Of a stretch of DNA of 64,000 bases, positions 50,806 to 59,063 are shown one piece after another. The DNA is from WYZ-LMO2 sp040514265 (lineage in GTDB: Archaea > Halobacteriota > Archaeoglobi > Archaeoglobales > Archaeoglobaceae), in the NCBI GenBank assembly GCA_040514265.1, contig JBEVCD010000018.1, positions 1 through 64,000 on the forward strand, written 5' to 3'. A program made the translations under genes and the position numbers. Numbering within the stretch: position 1 is the stretch's first letter; each line of letters starts with the position of its first letter. Under the pieces are notes generated by a model, which had not been told where the DNA came from, did no database searches, and saw only the letters and a list, made by a program, of their open reading frames with translations.

Positions 50806-51479
50806 AGTTCTTCAGATCTGTCGGAGAGATCTTCGGATACTCACCCTTCAAAGCCCTCAGAAGACACGCCAGCCTGTGCGGTAGAGCTGTGGGTGTCCTA
50901 CAGAGAGAGTTCGAAGCTCTGCGACGCGGGGACTGGGAAGAGGTCGAAGCTCTGAGAGAAGAGATCGACGAACTCGAACACGATGCGGACAAGATAAAGG
51001 AAGAAATTAGAACGAACCTGCGGAGGTCTCTTATGCTCGTGGTCGACAGGCACGATCTGCTCGAATTTCTGAGAGTCCAAGATGACATAATAAACTACTG
51101 CGAGCACGTCGGGCACATGCTGACGTTCAGGGAGGTAAAAGCCCCGGAAAATGTTTGGAAAGAGTTCGAGATTCTACTCTCGAAGATAATGGAAGCCGTA
51201 AACGAATACGAGGAGCTCGTCGACCACATATCCAAGCTCGTGGAGAGGTCATTCTCCAAGAAGGAAGTTGAGGCTACGGTCGAGCACGTGCCCCGGATAG
51301 AGAGACTCGAACACGAGTGCGACCTCGTCCAGATAGGTCTGCACAAGCTCATTCTGAACTGCGACCTCGACCCCCTCGACGCTTACCTGATGTCCCAGTG
51401 GGTAGTGAAGCTCGGAGAGATAGCGAACTCCGTGGCGAGGGCTGCCGACAGGTTCAGGACGATGCTTCTCGGGAGGTAG
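50802..51479 (+). CDS. PhoU-like DUF47 protein, Pit accessory
   Basis: A 225-residue, all-helical cytoplasmic protein of the DUF47/TIGR00153 family, related to PhoU (LREEIDELEHDADKIKEEIR, VDRHDLLEFLRVQDDIINY, RIERLEHECDLVQIGL). Such proteins are almost always encoded with Pit transporters and are thought to gate or regulate phosphate uptake. ATGA overlap with pit supports this. Its 3' end overlaps the convergent permease gene by 26 bases. Confidence 0.9.
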   Translation: MKFFRSVGEIFGYSPFKALRRHASLCGRAVGVLQREFEALRRGDWEEVEALREEIDELEHDADKIKEEIRTNLRRSLMLVVDRHDLLEFLRVQDDIINYCEHVGHMLTFREVKAPENVWKEFEILLSKIMEAVNEYEELVDHISKLVERSFSKKEVEATVEHVPRIERLEHECDLVQIGLHKLILNCDLDPLDAYLMSQWVVKLGEIANSVARAADRFRTMLLGR

Positions 51480-52452
51480 AGTAGTAGTTGAAGATAGCCG
51501 TTGCGAGGGCTGCGAGCATCGGAGCCAAAAAGAAGCCGAGGATACCAGCCGCAAGTCCCCCACCTATGAACGCCAGCATGAGGGCGAGGGGGTGTATCTT
51601 GGCTCTGTACCCCACGAAGTGCGGTCTCAGGAGGAGCTCGGGCAGGATGTAGAAGAACACAACGCCTACGATCAGGAAGTATACACCCGTCCAGACGTTC
51701 CTCAGAATCAGGTAGATTCCGACCGGCAGTATCACCATCCACTCGGCAAAGATCGGTATGAGGGCTGCGAGGAACATGAGGGCAGCAAGAAGCGGGACGA
51801 AGGGCACTTGGAAAAACCAGAAGTATGGGAGACTCGCAAAACCTATCATTATAGCCACCAGAAAGTTTCCGAACCACAGAGACTCGAAGGTCTCGTCGAG
51901 CTCCTCCACGAACTTTCCGAACTCCTCCCTACTCTCTTCCGGAACTACTCCAATCAGCCTCCGTATGAACGACTCGGAATCGGCGAGGACGTAGAAGCAT
52001 ACCACCACAGACACGGCGAAGTTGAGGATCAGGATCGCGACTGTTCGGGTGACCTCTATAGCCGAGCTGCTGAGCTTGGACTCCAGATACTTCACGATCG
52101 TTCCAGTCAGTCCTCTCAACCTCTGCTGATCTATTTCGATGCCCAGATCCTTCAGAGATGCGAGCAGTGAACTCTCGAACTCCTCGTAGTGCGTGATCAG
52201 GTAGATGGCTTGATTCGTCCCGATCACCAGCCCGTAGAAGATGAGAACGAAGACGGGTATCACTATCACGAGCGTCGCGAGCAGGGAAGACGGAAGCTTT
52301 CCGATGCGGGAGAGCTTCTTCTTGATTGGTTTGGCAGCGTAAGCTAAAGCAACGCCCATGACGATGCCGTCCAGGAGGGGGGAGAAGAGGTAAACTATGA
52401 GGAAGGTGAGGAGCAGTATCAGAGCTGCTAGCATTGCGCTCCAAAGTTTCAT
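51454..52452 (-). CDS. AI-2E/PerM-family membrane transporter
   Basis: A 332-residue integral membrane protein. Helix pairs near both ends (LAALILLLTFLIVYLFSPLLDGIVMG; VGVVFFYILPELLLRPHFVGYRAKIHPLAL) and the terminal region ALMLAFIGGGLAAGILGFFLAPM are typical of the AI-2E/PerM family. Members move small molecules or sodium/protons; the substrate here is unknown. It shares a divergent promoter with the 104-residue gene. Confidence 0.85.
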   Translation of the reverse strand: MKLWSAMLAALILLLTFLIVYLFSPLLDGIVMGVALAYAAKPIKKKLSRIGKLPSSLLATLVIVIPVFVLIFYGLVIGTNQAIYLITHYEEFESSLLASLKDLGIEIDQQRLRGLTGTIVKYLESKLSSSAIEVTRTVAILILNFAVSVVVCFYVLADSESFIRRLIGVVPEESREEFGKFVEELDETFESLWFGNFLVAIMIGFASLPYFWFFQVPFVPLLAALMFLAALIPIFAEWMVILPVGIYLILRNVWTGVYFLIVGVVFFYILPELLLRPHFVGYRAKIHPLALMLAFIGGGLAAGILGFFLAPMLAALATAIFNYYSTSREASS

Positions 52453-52471
52453 GGGGTAAGTTTTCTCGCAG

Positions 52472-52482
52472 ATTTATTAAAC
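52472..52482. promoter_or_regulatory. Shared palindromic TATA element between two divergent genes
   Basis: GATTTATTAAAC reads as a TATA box on both strands. Its centre (about 52477) is 25 bases from each start codon: the ATG at 52502 on the plus strand and the ATG at 52452 on the minus strand. One element may drive leaderless transcripts in both directions. Confidence 0.55.
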
Positions 52483-52501
52483 CTTCCAGCAACTCCTACC
52501 G

Positions 52502-52816
52502 ATGTTCGCGGTTGACGGCAACAGGCTGATACCCAGGAGTTCCGACGTTCAGGTTGGGGGCTACGGAAGAGATGACATAGTCGTTTACAAGGGCGCTCCG
52601 GTTGCGATCGCAGCTGTAGAGAAGAGGTTGAAGGAGATGGGCTACGATGCCAAACTCAGGAACGAAAACGGAGTTCTCGTCGTTGAAGGTGTGGATGCTG
52701 CGAAAGCTGCCGAAGTGCTGGAGGAGATGCTTAGAAGCGCCGAAAGAGATATCGAGGAGTTCGAGAGAGTCGTAAACGAGGCAATAGACAGCTACATGAA
52801 GAAGTACGGAAAATGA
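52502..52816 (+). CDS. Unknown 104-residue protein
   Basis: A small soluble protein with a beta-rich N-terminal half (VQVGGYGRDDIVVYKG) and a charged helical C-terminal half (AEVLEEMLRSAERDIEEFERVVNEAID). Cytoplasmic, no Cys. Its stop overlaps the start of the glycosyltransferase gene by four bases, so it may act with it. I recognise no family. Confidence 0.65.
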   Translation: MFAVDGNRLIPRSSDVQVGGYGRDDIVVYKGAPVAIAAVEKRLKEMGYDAKLRNENGVLVVEGVDAAKAAEVLEEMLRSAERDIEEFERVVNEAIDSYMKKYGK

Positions 52817-54384
52817 AGGTGAGCATAGTCCTCCCAGCCTACAACGAGGCGGAGAGGATCGAGAGGGCGGTCGGGGAGGTAAAGAGGGCAGCCGAGGCTA
52901 CGGGCTACGACTACGAAATAATAATAGCAGAGGACGGCTCCACCGACGGAACGGATGCGATCGCCGCACGAATAGCGTCGGAAGACGGTAAAGTTAGACA
53001 TCTGCACAGCGACGAGAGACTCGGGAGGGGCAGAGCGCTCATGAGAGCTTTCGAAGCTGCAGAGGGTGACGTTGTAGTCTACATGGACGTCGACCTCGCA
53101 ACGGATCTGAAGCATCTGAAGGAGCTCATCGACGCGGTGGCGGTAGAGGGGTACGACATAGCAACCGGTTCGAGGTTGATGAGGGGCAGCGATGCTAGCA
53201 GACCGCTGAAGCGCGACCTTGCTTCGAGGGCTTACAACCTCCTCGTAAGACTCCTCCTCGGGTCCAAGCTCAGGGACCACCAGTGCGGCTTCAAGGCTTT
53301 CAGGCGGGAAGTCGTGCTGGAGATCGGAAAGGAGGCAAAAGACGGGCACTGGTTCTGGGATACGGAGGTTTTGGTTCTCGCGCAGCGGAAGGGGTTGAGA
53401 GTGAAGGAGATACCAGTCCGCTGGCGGCACGGAGGTGCGACGAAGGTCGATTTCAGGCGAGATGTCGTTTACATGTTCTCCCAGATACTGAGAATGTGGT
53501 CTTCGGAGAACAGAAGGGGGCTGAAGCTCTTCAGCGCACTCCTCGCTCTGATGATCGTGCTGACTCTCGTATACCTAGCGGGAACTGCGAGGTTCGTACA
53601 GTATCTGTCGATGCTCAACTTCAACTTCTTGGCAGCCGCTTTCGCGCTTTACTCTGCCTCCTACATCTTCAGGGGAGCCAGATTCTCCTACATCCTCGGC
53701 AGAGTCGGGGCTTCGCAACCCGTTACGGTTTCGGCTGCTGCCGTAAGCATAAGCCAGACCGTCAACGTCGTAACGCCCGTTAGAATAGGCGACCTGGCGA
53801 GGGCTTTCGTTTTCGCGAAGAGGGGTGTGGAGTACGAGAAGTCGCTCGGCGGAGTTGCTGCGGAGCGAATCTTCGACGTCGCTTCGATAGCCGTCATCGC
53901 CGCAGTTGCCGCTGCCTATCTCGGAATTTCCGCCGGAGAGATATACTACGCTGCAGCCTTCGCAGCCCTCGCAGCTGCAGCCGTGGCTGCGCTTTCGAGG
54001 ATGGAGAACTTCGTCGGGAGGATTTCGAGGGTCGCAGTAACGACCTTCAACCTGAGGGACGGCGTAGTCCTATTCGCTCTCTCATCGCTGATATGGCTAA
54101 CAGACATAGCGACGTGCTACCTGATACTCGGCAGTTTCTCCGCCAACTTCGCCCTAGCGGCGCTTGCCGTGGCTGTGGGTAACATAGTAAAGGCTGTCCC
54201 GATTACACCCGGCGGAATAGGTACCTACGAAGCGGCTGTAGCAGCTGTGTTGAGCAGAGGTTACGAGTTCGGACTGGCAATAACGGTCGCGATCGTTGAT
54301 CACGCTGTCAAAAACGTTGCAACCGTGCTGCTCGGAGCTGCGGCAATGCTCTGGCTGAACGTGAGGTTGAAGGATCTCGAATGA
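52813..54384 (+). CDS. AglD-like glycosyltransferase 2 fused to a flippase-like membrane domain
   Basis: A 523-residue two-domain protein. Residues 1-230 are a GT2 enzyme of the dolichol-phosphate mannosyltransferase type (LPAYNEAERIE, EDGSTDGTDA, DVDLATDLKH, DHQCGFKAF). Residues about 240-523 have around eight membrane helices of the LPG synthase/UPF0104 family (FRGARFSYILGRVG, VTPVRIGDLARAFVFAKRG, PITPGGIGTYEAAVAAVL). This fusion is that of haloarchaeal AglD, which charges dolichol-phosphate with a sugar during protein N-glycosylation. Confidence 0.87.
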   Translation: MKVSIVLPAYNEAERIERAVGEVKRAAEATGYDYEIIIAEDGSTDGTDAIAARIASEDGKVRHLHSDERLGRGRALMRAFEAAEGDVVVYMDVDLATDLKHLKELIDAVAVEGYDIATGSRLMRGSDASRPLKRDLASRAYNLLVRLLLGSKLRDHQCGFKAFRREVVLEIGKEAKDGHWFWDTEVLVLAQRKGLRVKEIPVRWRHGGATKVDFRRDVVYMFSQILRMWSSENRRGLKLFSALLALMIVLTLVYLAGTARFVQYLSMLNFNFLAAAFALYSASYIFRGARFSYILGRVGASQPVTVSAAAVSISQTVNVVTPVRIGDLARAFVFAKRGVEYEKSLGGVAAERIFDVASIAVIAAVAAAYLGISAGEIYYAAAFAALAAAAVAALSRMENFVGRISRVAVTTFNLRDGVVLFALSSLIWLTDIATCYLILGSFSANFALAALAVAVGNIVKAVPITPGGIGTYEAAVAAVLSRGYEFGLAITVAIVDHAVKNVATVLLGAAAMLWLNVRLKDLE

Positions 54385-56177
54385 TACACGCGCTGAACTT
54401 CTACCTCGCTTCACTGCTGATAACTCCTGTCTTCAGAGAATTCGAATACGGCATCGCCAGAATGTTCTCCCTGCTCGTCCTCTCAAGCGCAACCTTCGCG
54501 CTCTCAATCTTCCTGCCGTTCAAAACAGCCTTCTACATCTCTTTTTCCGCCATGCTCCTGATCTCGATTTTGAGGATCAAAGATTTCAAAATTCCAAAGG
54601 AGGAGGCAGTCTTTGCAGCCACCTACTCCTTCTTCACTATCTTAAGATTCGTGGACCCCACGATACTCGATGCGGAGAAGTTCATGGACATGGCTTTCGT
54701 CAACTCGATACTCAAAGCCACCTCGATGCCCCCGGACGACCCGTTCATGGCTGGTATGAAGCTGGACTGCTACTACTACTTCGGTCACGTCATCGCGGCT
54801 ACGATAGTTATGATGTCCTTCGCGCCACCCGAGATCGGGTACAACGTAGCCGTGGCTGCGATACCTGCCTACTCCGCTCTGCTCTTCTACGAGTTTTCGA
54901 GGTCGCTCCGCTGGACGATCCTGGCGCTCTTCTCCGGAAACCTCTTCGCAGTCGTCGACCTCGTAGACAGAATCGCCAGAGCCAGACCCATAGACGGCAG
55001 CTACTACTGGAACGCCACCAGGGTGATCGAGGGGACCATAAACGAGTTTCCGTACTTCAGCTTCATCCACGCCGACCTGCATGCGCACGTGATAGCGATC
55101 CCCCTCGTCCTCCTGCTCTTCGTCTCCCTGCAGAAAAGGCGCTACGAAGTTCTTCCGCTAACGCTGTTCGCTATCTTCGCATCGAACACCTGGTACTTCC
55201 CCCTCTCGCTCCTACTCGTTGTAGGAACTTTCGACCGGAAAGTAATCGCTTATTCCTCGCTCTCCTTCATCCCCATACTCGCCTTCTACCTCTCGATGAA
55301 CACTCCGGCAGCCAAGGTAGAGTTCGTCGGCGAAAAAAGCGATCCCCTGCAGTTTCTGCTCTACGCAGCCTTCCCGCTCGCGGTCTGCTACCTCTCGACC
55401 GATCGCAGAGCTCTCTACTCTCTGCCCATCGCGATCGCAGCTTCGACTGCAAGCCCAATTCTGGCATTATTGATCCCCGTTCTGTTCACAAAACGCCAGT
55501 CTTTGCCGTTCGCAGTTGCGGCTTTCGCAGCTTTCACGATCCCGGAGTTCGTAGCCGTGGAGTCGAGGATGAACACTGTCTTCAAGTTCTACCTCTTCGG
55601 CTGGCTGAGCGCCTATGCAGCTGCTTCGCTCAGCGTGGAGAGGAAGAAGTTGCTGACGGTTCTGCTCGCCCTCTCTCTCGTCTACCCGGTCGTAGCGACG
55701 CCGGTGAGGTATCACGAGTTCGAGAACACGCTCGACGGTATGAACTTCGTAAGGAGTTATGGAGAGTACGAGGCTCTTAAGTGGCTCCAAGAGAGGAGGG
55801 GCGTTGTGATAGAAGAGGGGTGCTCGAAGATCCTCTGCGCCTACCACTACGGAGGGCGCGTAGCAGCGTTCACGGGAAATCCAGCGGTGATAGCCTGGAC
55901 CAACCACGAGTACGTTTGGAGGAGAGACATGAAGGAGATCGTCGAGCGTTCTCGCGATGTGGAGAGCTTCTACAGAGCCGAGAGCTGCGATGAGATGTGG
56001 CGGATCGTTGAGAAGTACAACGTCAGTTACATCTTCGTCGGCGTGGAGGAGGAGAGGGTGTTCGGCGTAAAGGCTGAAAAGTTCGAGAGGTGCTTCGAAA
56101 AGGTGTTCGAGGACGTCAACGCGGTGGTCTTTTCGGCAAAGGATAAAAAGTCCAGCGAGGTTTTCGAGCATGGATAG
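54381..56177 (+). CDS. DUF2298 membrane protein (probable GT-C-like glycosyl transferase)
   Basis: A 598-residue protein with many membrane helices and the DUF2298 signature region MDMAFVNSILKATSMPPDDPFMAG followed by YYYFGHVIAATIVM. The C-terminal part after residue 440 is soluble (MNFVRSYGEYEALKWLQERRG, EEGCSKILCAY). DUF2298 proteins look like GT-C glycosyltransferases and lie near N-glycosylation genes. It starts within the ATGA overlap with the AglD-like gene, so the two likely act together on lipid-linked sugars. Confidence 0.82.
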   Translation: MIHALNFYLASLLITPVFREFEYGIARMFSLLVLSSATFALSIFLPFKTAFYISFSAMLLISILRIKDFKIPKEEAVFAATYSFFTILRFVDPTILDAEKFMDMAFVNSILKATSMPPDDPFMAGMKLDCYYYFGHVIAATIVMMSFAPPEIGYNVAVAAIPAYSALLFYEFSRSLRWTILALFSGNLFAVVDLVDRIARARPIDGSYYWNATRVIEGTINEFPYFSFIHADLHAHVIAIPLVLLLFVSLQKRRYEVLPLTLFAIFASNTWYFPLSLLLVVGTFDRKVIAYSSLSFIPILAFYLSMNTPAAKVEFVGEKSDPLQFLLYAAFPLAVCYLSTDRRALYSLPIAIAASTASPILALLIPVLFTKRQSLPFAVAAFAAFTIPEFVAVESRMNTVFKFYLFGWLSAYAAASLSVERKKLLTVLLALSLVYPVVATPVRYHEFENTLDGMNFVRSYGEYEALKWLQERRGVVIEEGCSKILCAYHYGGRVAAFTGNPAVIAWTNHEYVWRRDMKEIVERSRDVESFYRAESCDEMWRIVEKYNVSYIFVGVEEERVFGVKAEKFERCFEKVFEDVNAVVFSAKDKKSSEVFEHG

Positions 56178-56625
56178 CATCGACGTCGAGATACTCCGAA
56201 GACTCGGGAAGAACGCAAAAACGACGCTTGCGGAGATTGCAAACGAGCTCGGAATAGCCGTTTCGAGCGTCCACAAGAGGGTCAAGAGGTTGGAGGAGGA
56301 GGGAGTGATAGAAAAGTACGCTGCGATCGTGAACCCCGATTTCTTCAATGCCGTCACGGCTTTCCTGCTCGTAAGCGCCGAGGATGCCGACGCCGTGGCG
56401 GAAGAAATCAAAGACATTCCCGGAGTTCTAGAAGTCTACAAGACCCTCGGAAACTTCAACGTCGTCGCTAAAGTGAGAAAGGAGAGTCTCGACGGTATCG
56501 CCGACGTTACGTCGAGCGTATCCAGCATAGAAGGTGTGATGATGGTCGAGTGCATCGTGGCAACGAGGAGGGTGAAAGAGGACGTCTGGACTCCGGAGGT
56601 GGTAGCTTGGAAGAATACAAGGTAG
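56170..56625 (+). CDS. Lrp/AsnC-family transcriptional regulator
   Basis: A 151-residue regulator: the helix-turn-helix LAEIANELGIAVSSVHKRVKRLEEEGVI (about 19-46) and a C-terminal RAM ligand-binding domain (AVTAFLLVSAEDADAVAEEI, VYKTLGNFNVVAKV, VMMVECIVATRRVKED). The MDSIDVEILRRLGKNAKTTL opening is canonical. It overlaps the DUF2298 gene by eight bases and the next small membrane gene by 19, so it may be transcribed with both. Confidence 0.88.
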   Translation: MDSIDVEILRRLGKNAKTTLAEIANELGIAVSSVHKRVKRLEEEGVIEKYAAIVNPDFFNAVTAFLLVSAEDADAVAEEIKDIPGVLEVYKTLGNFNVVAKVRKESLDGIADVTSSVSSIEGVMMVECIVATRRVKEDVWTPEVVAWKNTR

Positions 56626-56876
56626 CAGCCCTGCTTTTGAGCGTCGCCTACCTGATGATCGGCGGCGGCTACATAATCTACATCTACGACTCCTACCGCA
56701 GAACGTCTCAGCGCTTCCTGCTGGTTCTGTCGTTCGGACTGTTCATGATGATCGTCGGAGGGGTGCTGCCGATACTGGCGTTCGTCGCTGAGCTACTTGA
56801 CAAAAGCATCGTGATCGTCGCAATCGTTTTTCAGATAATCGGAATAAGCACGGTGTTCTACTCGACGGCAAAATGA
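56607..56876 (+). CDS. Small three-helix membrane protein
   Basis: An 89-residue protein with three hydrophobic segments (AALLLSVAYLMIGGGYIIYIY, FLLVLSFGLFMMIVGGVLPIL, IVIVAIVFQIIGISTVFY). The start is the TTG at 56607, about five bases after GGAGGTGG; a longer open frame upstream is not supported. It lies inside the end of the Lrp gene. Function unknown. Confidence 0.62.
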   Translation: MEEYKVAALLLSVAYLMIGGGYIIYIYDSYRRTSQRFLLVLSFGLFMMIVGGVLPILAFVAELLDKSIVIVAIVFQIIGISTVFYSTAK

Positions 56877-57304
56877 CGCGCAAAATCGTAAGGAAGTGGA
56901 GACTTATAAAGCTGTCGAGGGTCCAGTCGGAGTTTCTGCTCGAATTCTTTAAGGAGTGCGTCGAGAGGCTGGAGGACGCCAGGGACGTCGCAAAGGAGGT
57001 GGCTTACAGAATTGGATACCAGATGGGCGAAGAAATCGCGTCGATAAAGATCGAAAATATAGACGAAGCTCTGGAACTCGTAGCCATGCTCAGCGGCGTC
57101 AGAAGTTCTGCTGGCAGCGTCGAATGCTGTCCGCTCGTGGTCTTTGCAGACGTCAGAGATGCCGACATCTGCAAGCACTTCTTCGAAGGGTTCTTCGCAG
57201 CCCTCGGTTTCGAAGTTGAAGTCGACGCCGTATGCGGCGAGGCTGTCAGTATTCGGGATCGAAGGGGAGAGTTGCAAAGACCTTCGCGTCCTCGACGAGG
57301 TTAG
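56873..57304 (+). CDS. Unknown protein with V4R-like C-terminal pattern
   Basis: A 143-residue protein. The segment from about residue 83 (SVECCPLVVFADVRDADICKHFFEGFFAALGFEVEVDAVCGE) resembles the end of V4R/heme-NO-type small-molecule sensor domains, but the match is weak. The last 20 codons are antisense to the M20 peptidase gene. It overlaps the membrane protein gene by four bases. Confidence 0.55.
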   Translation: MTRKIVRKWRLIKLSRVQSEFLLEFFKECVERLEDARDVAKEVAYRIGYQMGEEIASIKIENIDEALELVAMLSGVRSSAGSVECCPLVVFADVRDADICKHFFEGFFAALGFEVEVDAVCGEAVSIRDRRGELQRPSRPRRG

Positions 57305-58451
57305 ACACCACGCAGTATTCGTTCGGCTGATGGGCAGTACCGTCAGCCGTCAGCCAGGCGGCTGTGTTCACGTATCCGGAACTTCTGAGTATGGCTGCGC
57401 AGGTGTTTCCGCCTATGCCGATCGTTCTCGCCTCGATACCACGCAGCTCAAGCAGCACTCTCTTCAACCTCACGACTATCTCAGCGCTCTCCGGAGTTGG
57501 CGGCGAGCTATCACTCTGAACAACTTCCAGGTCTATCTTCTTTCCGTCTCTCATCTCGTGGAACTCCCTTATGTCGTTGATGTAGTCCAGGACTTCGCGC
57601 AGGTCGTAATCTGGCAGTATTCTGCAGTCCATATAGCTCACGTCGATTCCCGGAATCGTGTTCACGTTCTCGACGTTCTTCTCCCTCTTGGTAGGCTCGA
57701 AGGTGGAGTAGGGCGGGTTGAACAGGTAGTTTTTGGCGGAGAACTTCGCGTGGAGCTTCTCGTCGAGGTCGATGAGGAACCTCATAGCCCTGCGGGCTGC
57801 GTTCAAACCTTTAGGATTGCTCGCGTGCGATTGGTCGCCGTAGACAATGAACTTTAACCACAGTATGCTCTTCTCGGCGATCTCTATGGCGTCGCCCTTC
57901 GGACTGCTAACGTCCGGCACGAGGAACATGTCGTCCTTGTCGAAGGGTCTGTGCTTCAGAAGGTGCCTCATCCCGTACCTGCTTCCGCACTCCTCGTCGC
58001 TTACGAACACGAGTCCGAGACTGTATTTGGGTGTTAAACCGCTCTCGTGTATCGCCTTAGCTGCGTAGAGCGAGGCGACTATAGCCTGCCCGTTGTCCTC
58101 CGCTCCGCGACCGTAAATCCTGTCACCCTCAACGTGCGCTTCGAATGGCGGATACTTCCACAGCTCTACATTGCCCTCGGGAACGACGTCGAGGTGGGAA
58201 ACTATCCAGATCGTTCTTTCGAGTGCCCCCCTGAGCTTTGCAACGATGTTCGGTCTGACACCACCTCTAGCTCTCTCGTCGCTCGCGTCGAACCTCTCGA
58301 CCTCGCAGAAGTCGAGGTGCTTCATGAGATACTCAGCCCTCTCAAGCTCGCCGTCGCCTCCGAAGTCTGGAGGAACGGCTTTTATGCGTATCAGGTCGCT
58401 GAGCGTTTTCACCATCTCCTTTCTATACTCCTCGACCCTCTCCACTATCAT
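57246..58451 (-). CDS. M20-family metallopeptidase (ArgE/DapE-like)
   Basis: A 401-residue zinc amidohydrolase. Metal ligands appear in VSHLDVVPEG (His-Asp), GRGAEDNGQ (Asp), SDEECGS (Glu-Glu) and a final region GTAHQPNEYCVV (His). A lid domain begins near residue 190 (LKFIVYGDQSHASNP). It would cleave N-acyl amino acids or small peptides; ArgE, DapE or carboxypeptidase roles cannot be distinguished. It follows a MarR-like gene with an ATGA overlap. Confidence 0.88.
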   Translation of the reverse strand: MIVERVEEYRKEMVKTLSDLIRIKAVPPDFGGDGELERAEYLMKHLDFCEVERFDASDERARGGVRPNIVAKLRGALERTIWIVSHLDVVPEGNVELWKYPPFEAHVEGDRIYGRGAEDNGQAIVASLYAAKAIHESGLTPKYSLGLVFVSDEECGSRYGMRHLLKHRPFDKDDMFLVPDVSSPKGDAIEIAEKSILWLKFIVYGDQSHASNPKGLNAARRAMRFLIDLDEKLHAKFSAKNYLFNPPYSTFEPTKREKNVENVNTIPGIDVSYMDCRILPDYDLREVLDYINDIREFHEMRDGKKIDLEVVQSDSSPPTPESAEIVVRLKRVLLELRGIEARTIGIGGNTCAAILRSSGYVNTAAWLTADGTAHQPNEYCVVSNLVEDAKVFATLPFDPEY

Positions 58452-58882
58452 ATTCCCATCTCCTCCAGGAGCTTCAGCAACCTACTGGCTTCGGCTCTCA
58501 CCACTTCATCACCCGTTCTTCTGAGTATTTCGAGCTCCGCTACAACGCCAGCCAGAGCCCTGAAATCTCCTCCCTTTCTGGCGATCTCCTCGAGCGTTCT
58601 GAGACGGTTTAGAGCCCTTATGTCCTTGCGGAGCTCTTTCACGAGCGATTCGAGTAGCTCCGCAACCTTCCTGCCGAAAGGCGTAAGTCTGACAACTCTG
58701 ACCCTGCCTTCGAGCCTCGTCTCCACGAGCGAGTTCTCCTCAAACTGTTTTATCAGCCTCGAAACGTAGCTGTACGGCGAGTTGACAGCATTAGACAGCT
58801 GCGAAACGTAGAGCTTAGCGTTGCGCCTCTCGGCTTCGAGTATCTGCAGAAGGACGTTCACAGTTTTTTCGTGAAGGAACAT
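58448..58882 (-). CDS. MarR-like winged-helix regulator
   Basis: About 144 residues. The winged helix reads LYVSQLSNAVNSPYSYVSRLIKQFEENSLVETRLEGRVRVVRLTPFGRK (about 20-70), followed by a helical C-terminal part. The ATG at 58882 is chosen because a TATA-like AGTTAAATATCC near 58925-58940 places transcription start downstream of the longer open frame's ATG at 58942. It probably regulates the linked M20 peptidase. Confidence 0.75.
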   Translation of the reverse strand: MFLHEKTVNVLLQILEAERRNAKLYVSQLSNAVNSPYSYVSRLIKQFEENSLVETRLEGRVRVVRLTPFGRKVAELLESLVKELRKDIRALNRLRTLEEIARKGGDFRALAGVVAELEILRRTGDEVVRAEASRLLKLLEEMGI

Positions 58883-59031
58883 GCTGCAGAGACTCAAACC
58901 GACACCCCAGAAAAAGCACTTACGGGGATATTTAACTTTCACGAGTAGGATTATAACTAACAGACCCCGGAATCGAGGCGAGGGGCATGCCCTGCCAGCT
59001 GAGTCTCATTATTACAATATAACTTAACGAT

Positions 59032-59041
59032 AGAAATATAT
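59032..59041 (+). promoter_or_regulatory. TATA element of the unknown membrane protein
   Basis: GAAATATATG lies about 27 bases before the ATG at 59064. The rest of the 180-base divergent gap holds a perfect 10-base palindrome, GGGCATGCCC (58983-58992). Confidence 0.5.
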
Positions 59042-59063
59042 GTCAAAATAAATCAGGATCGAC

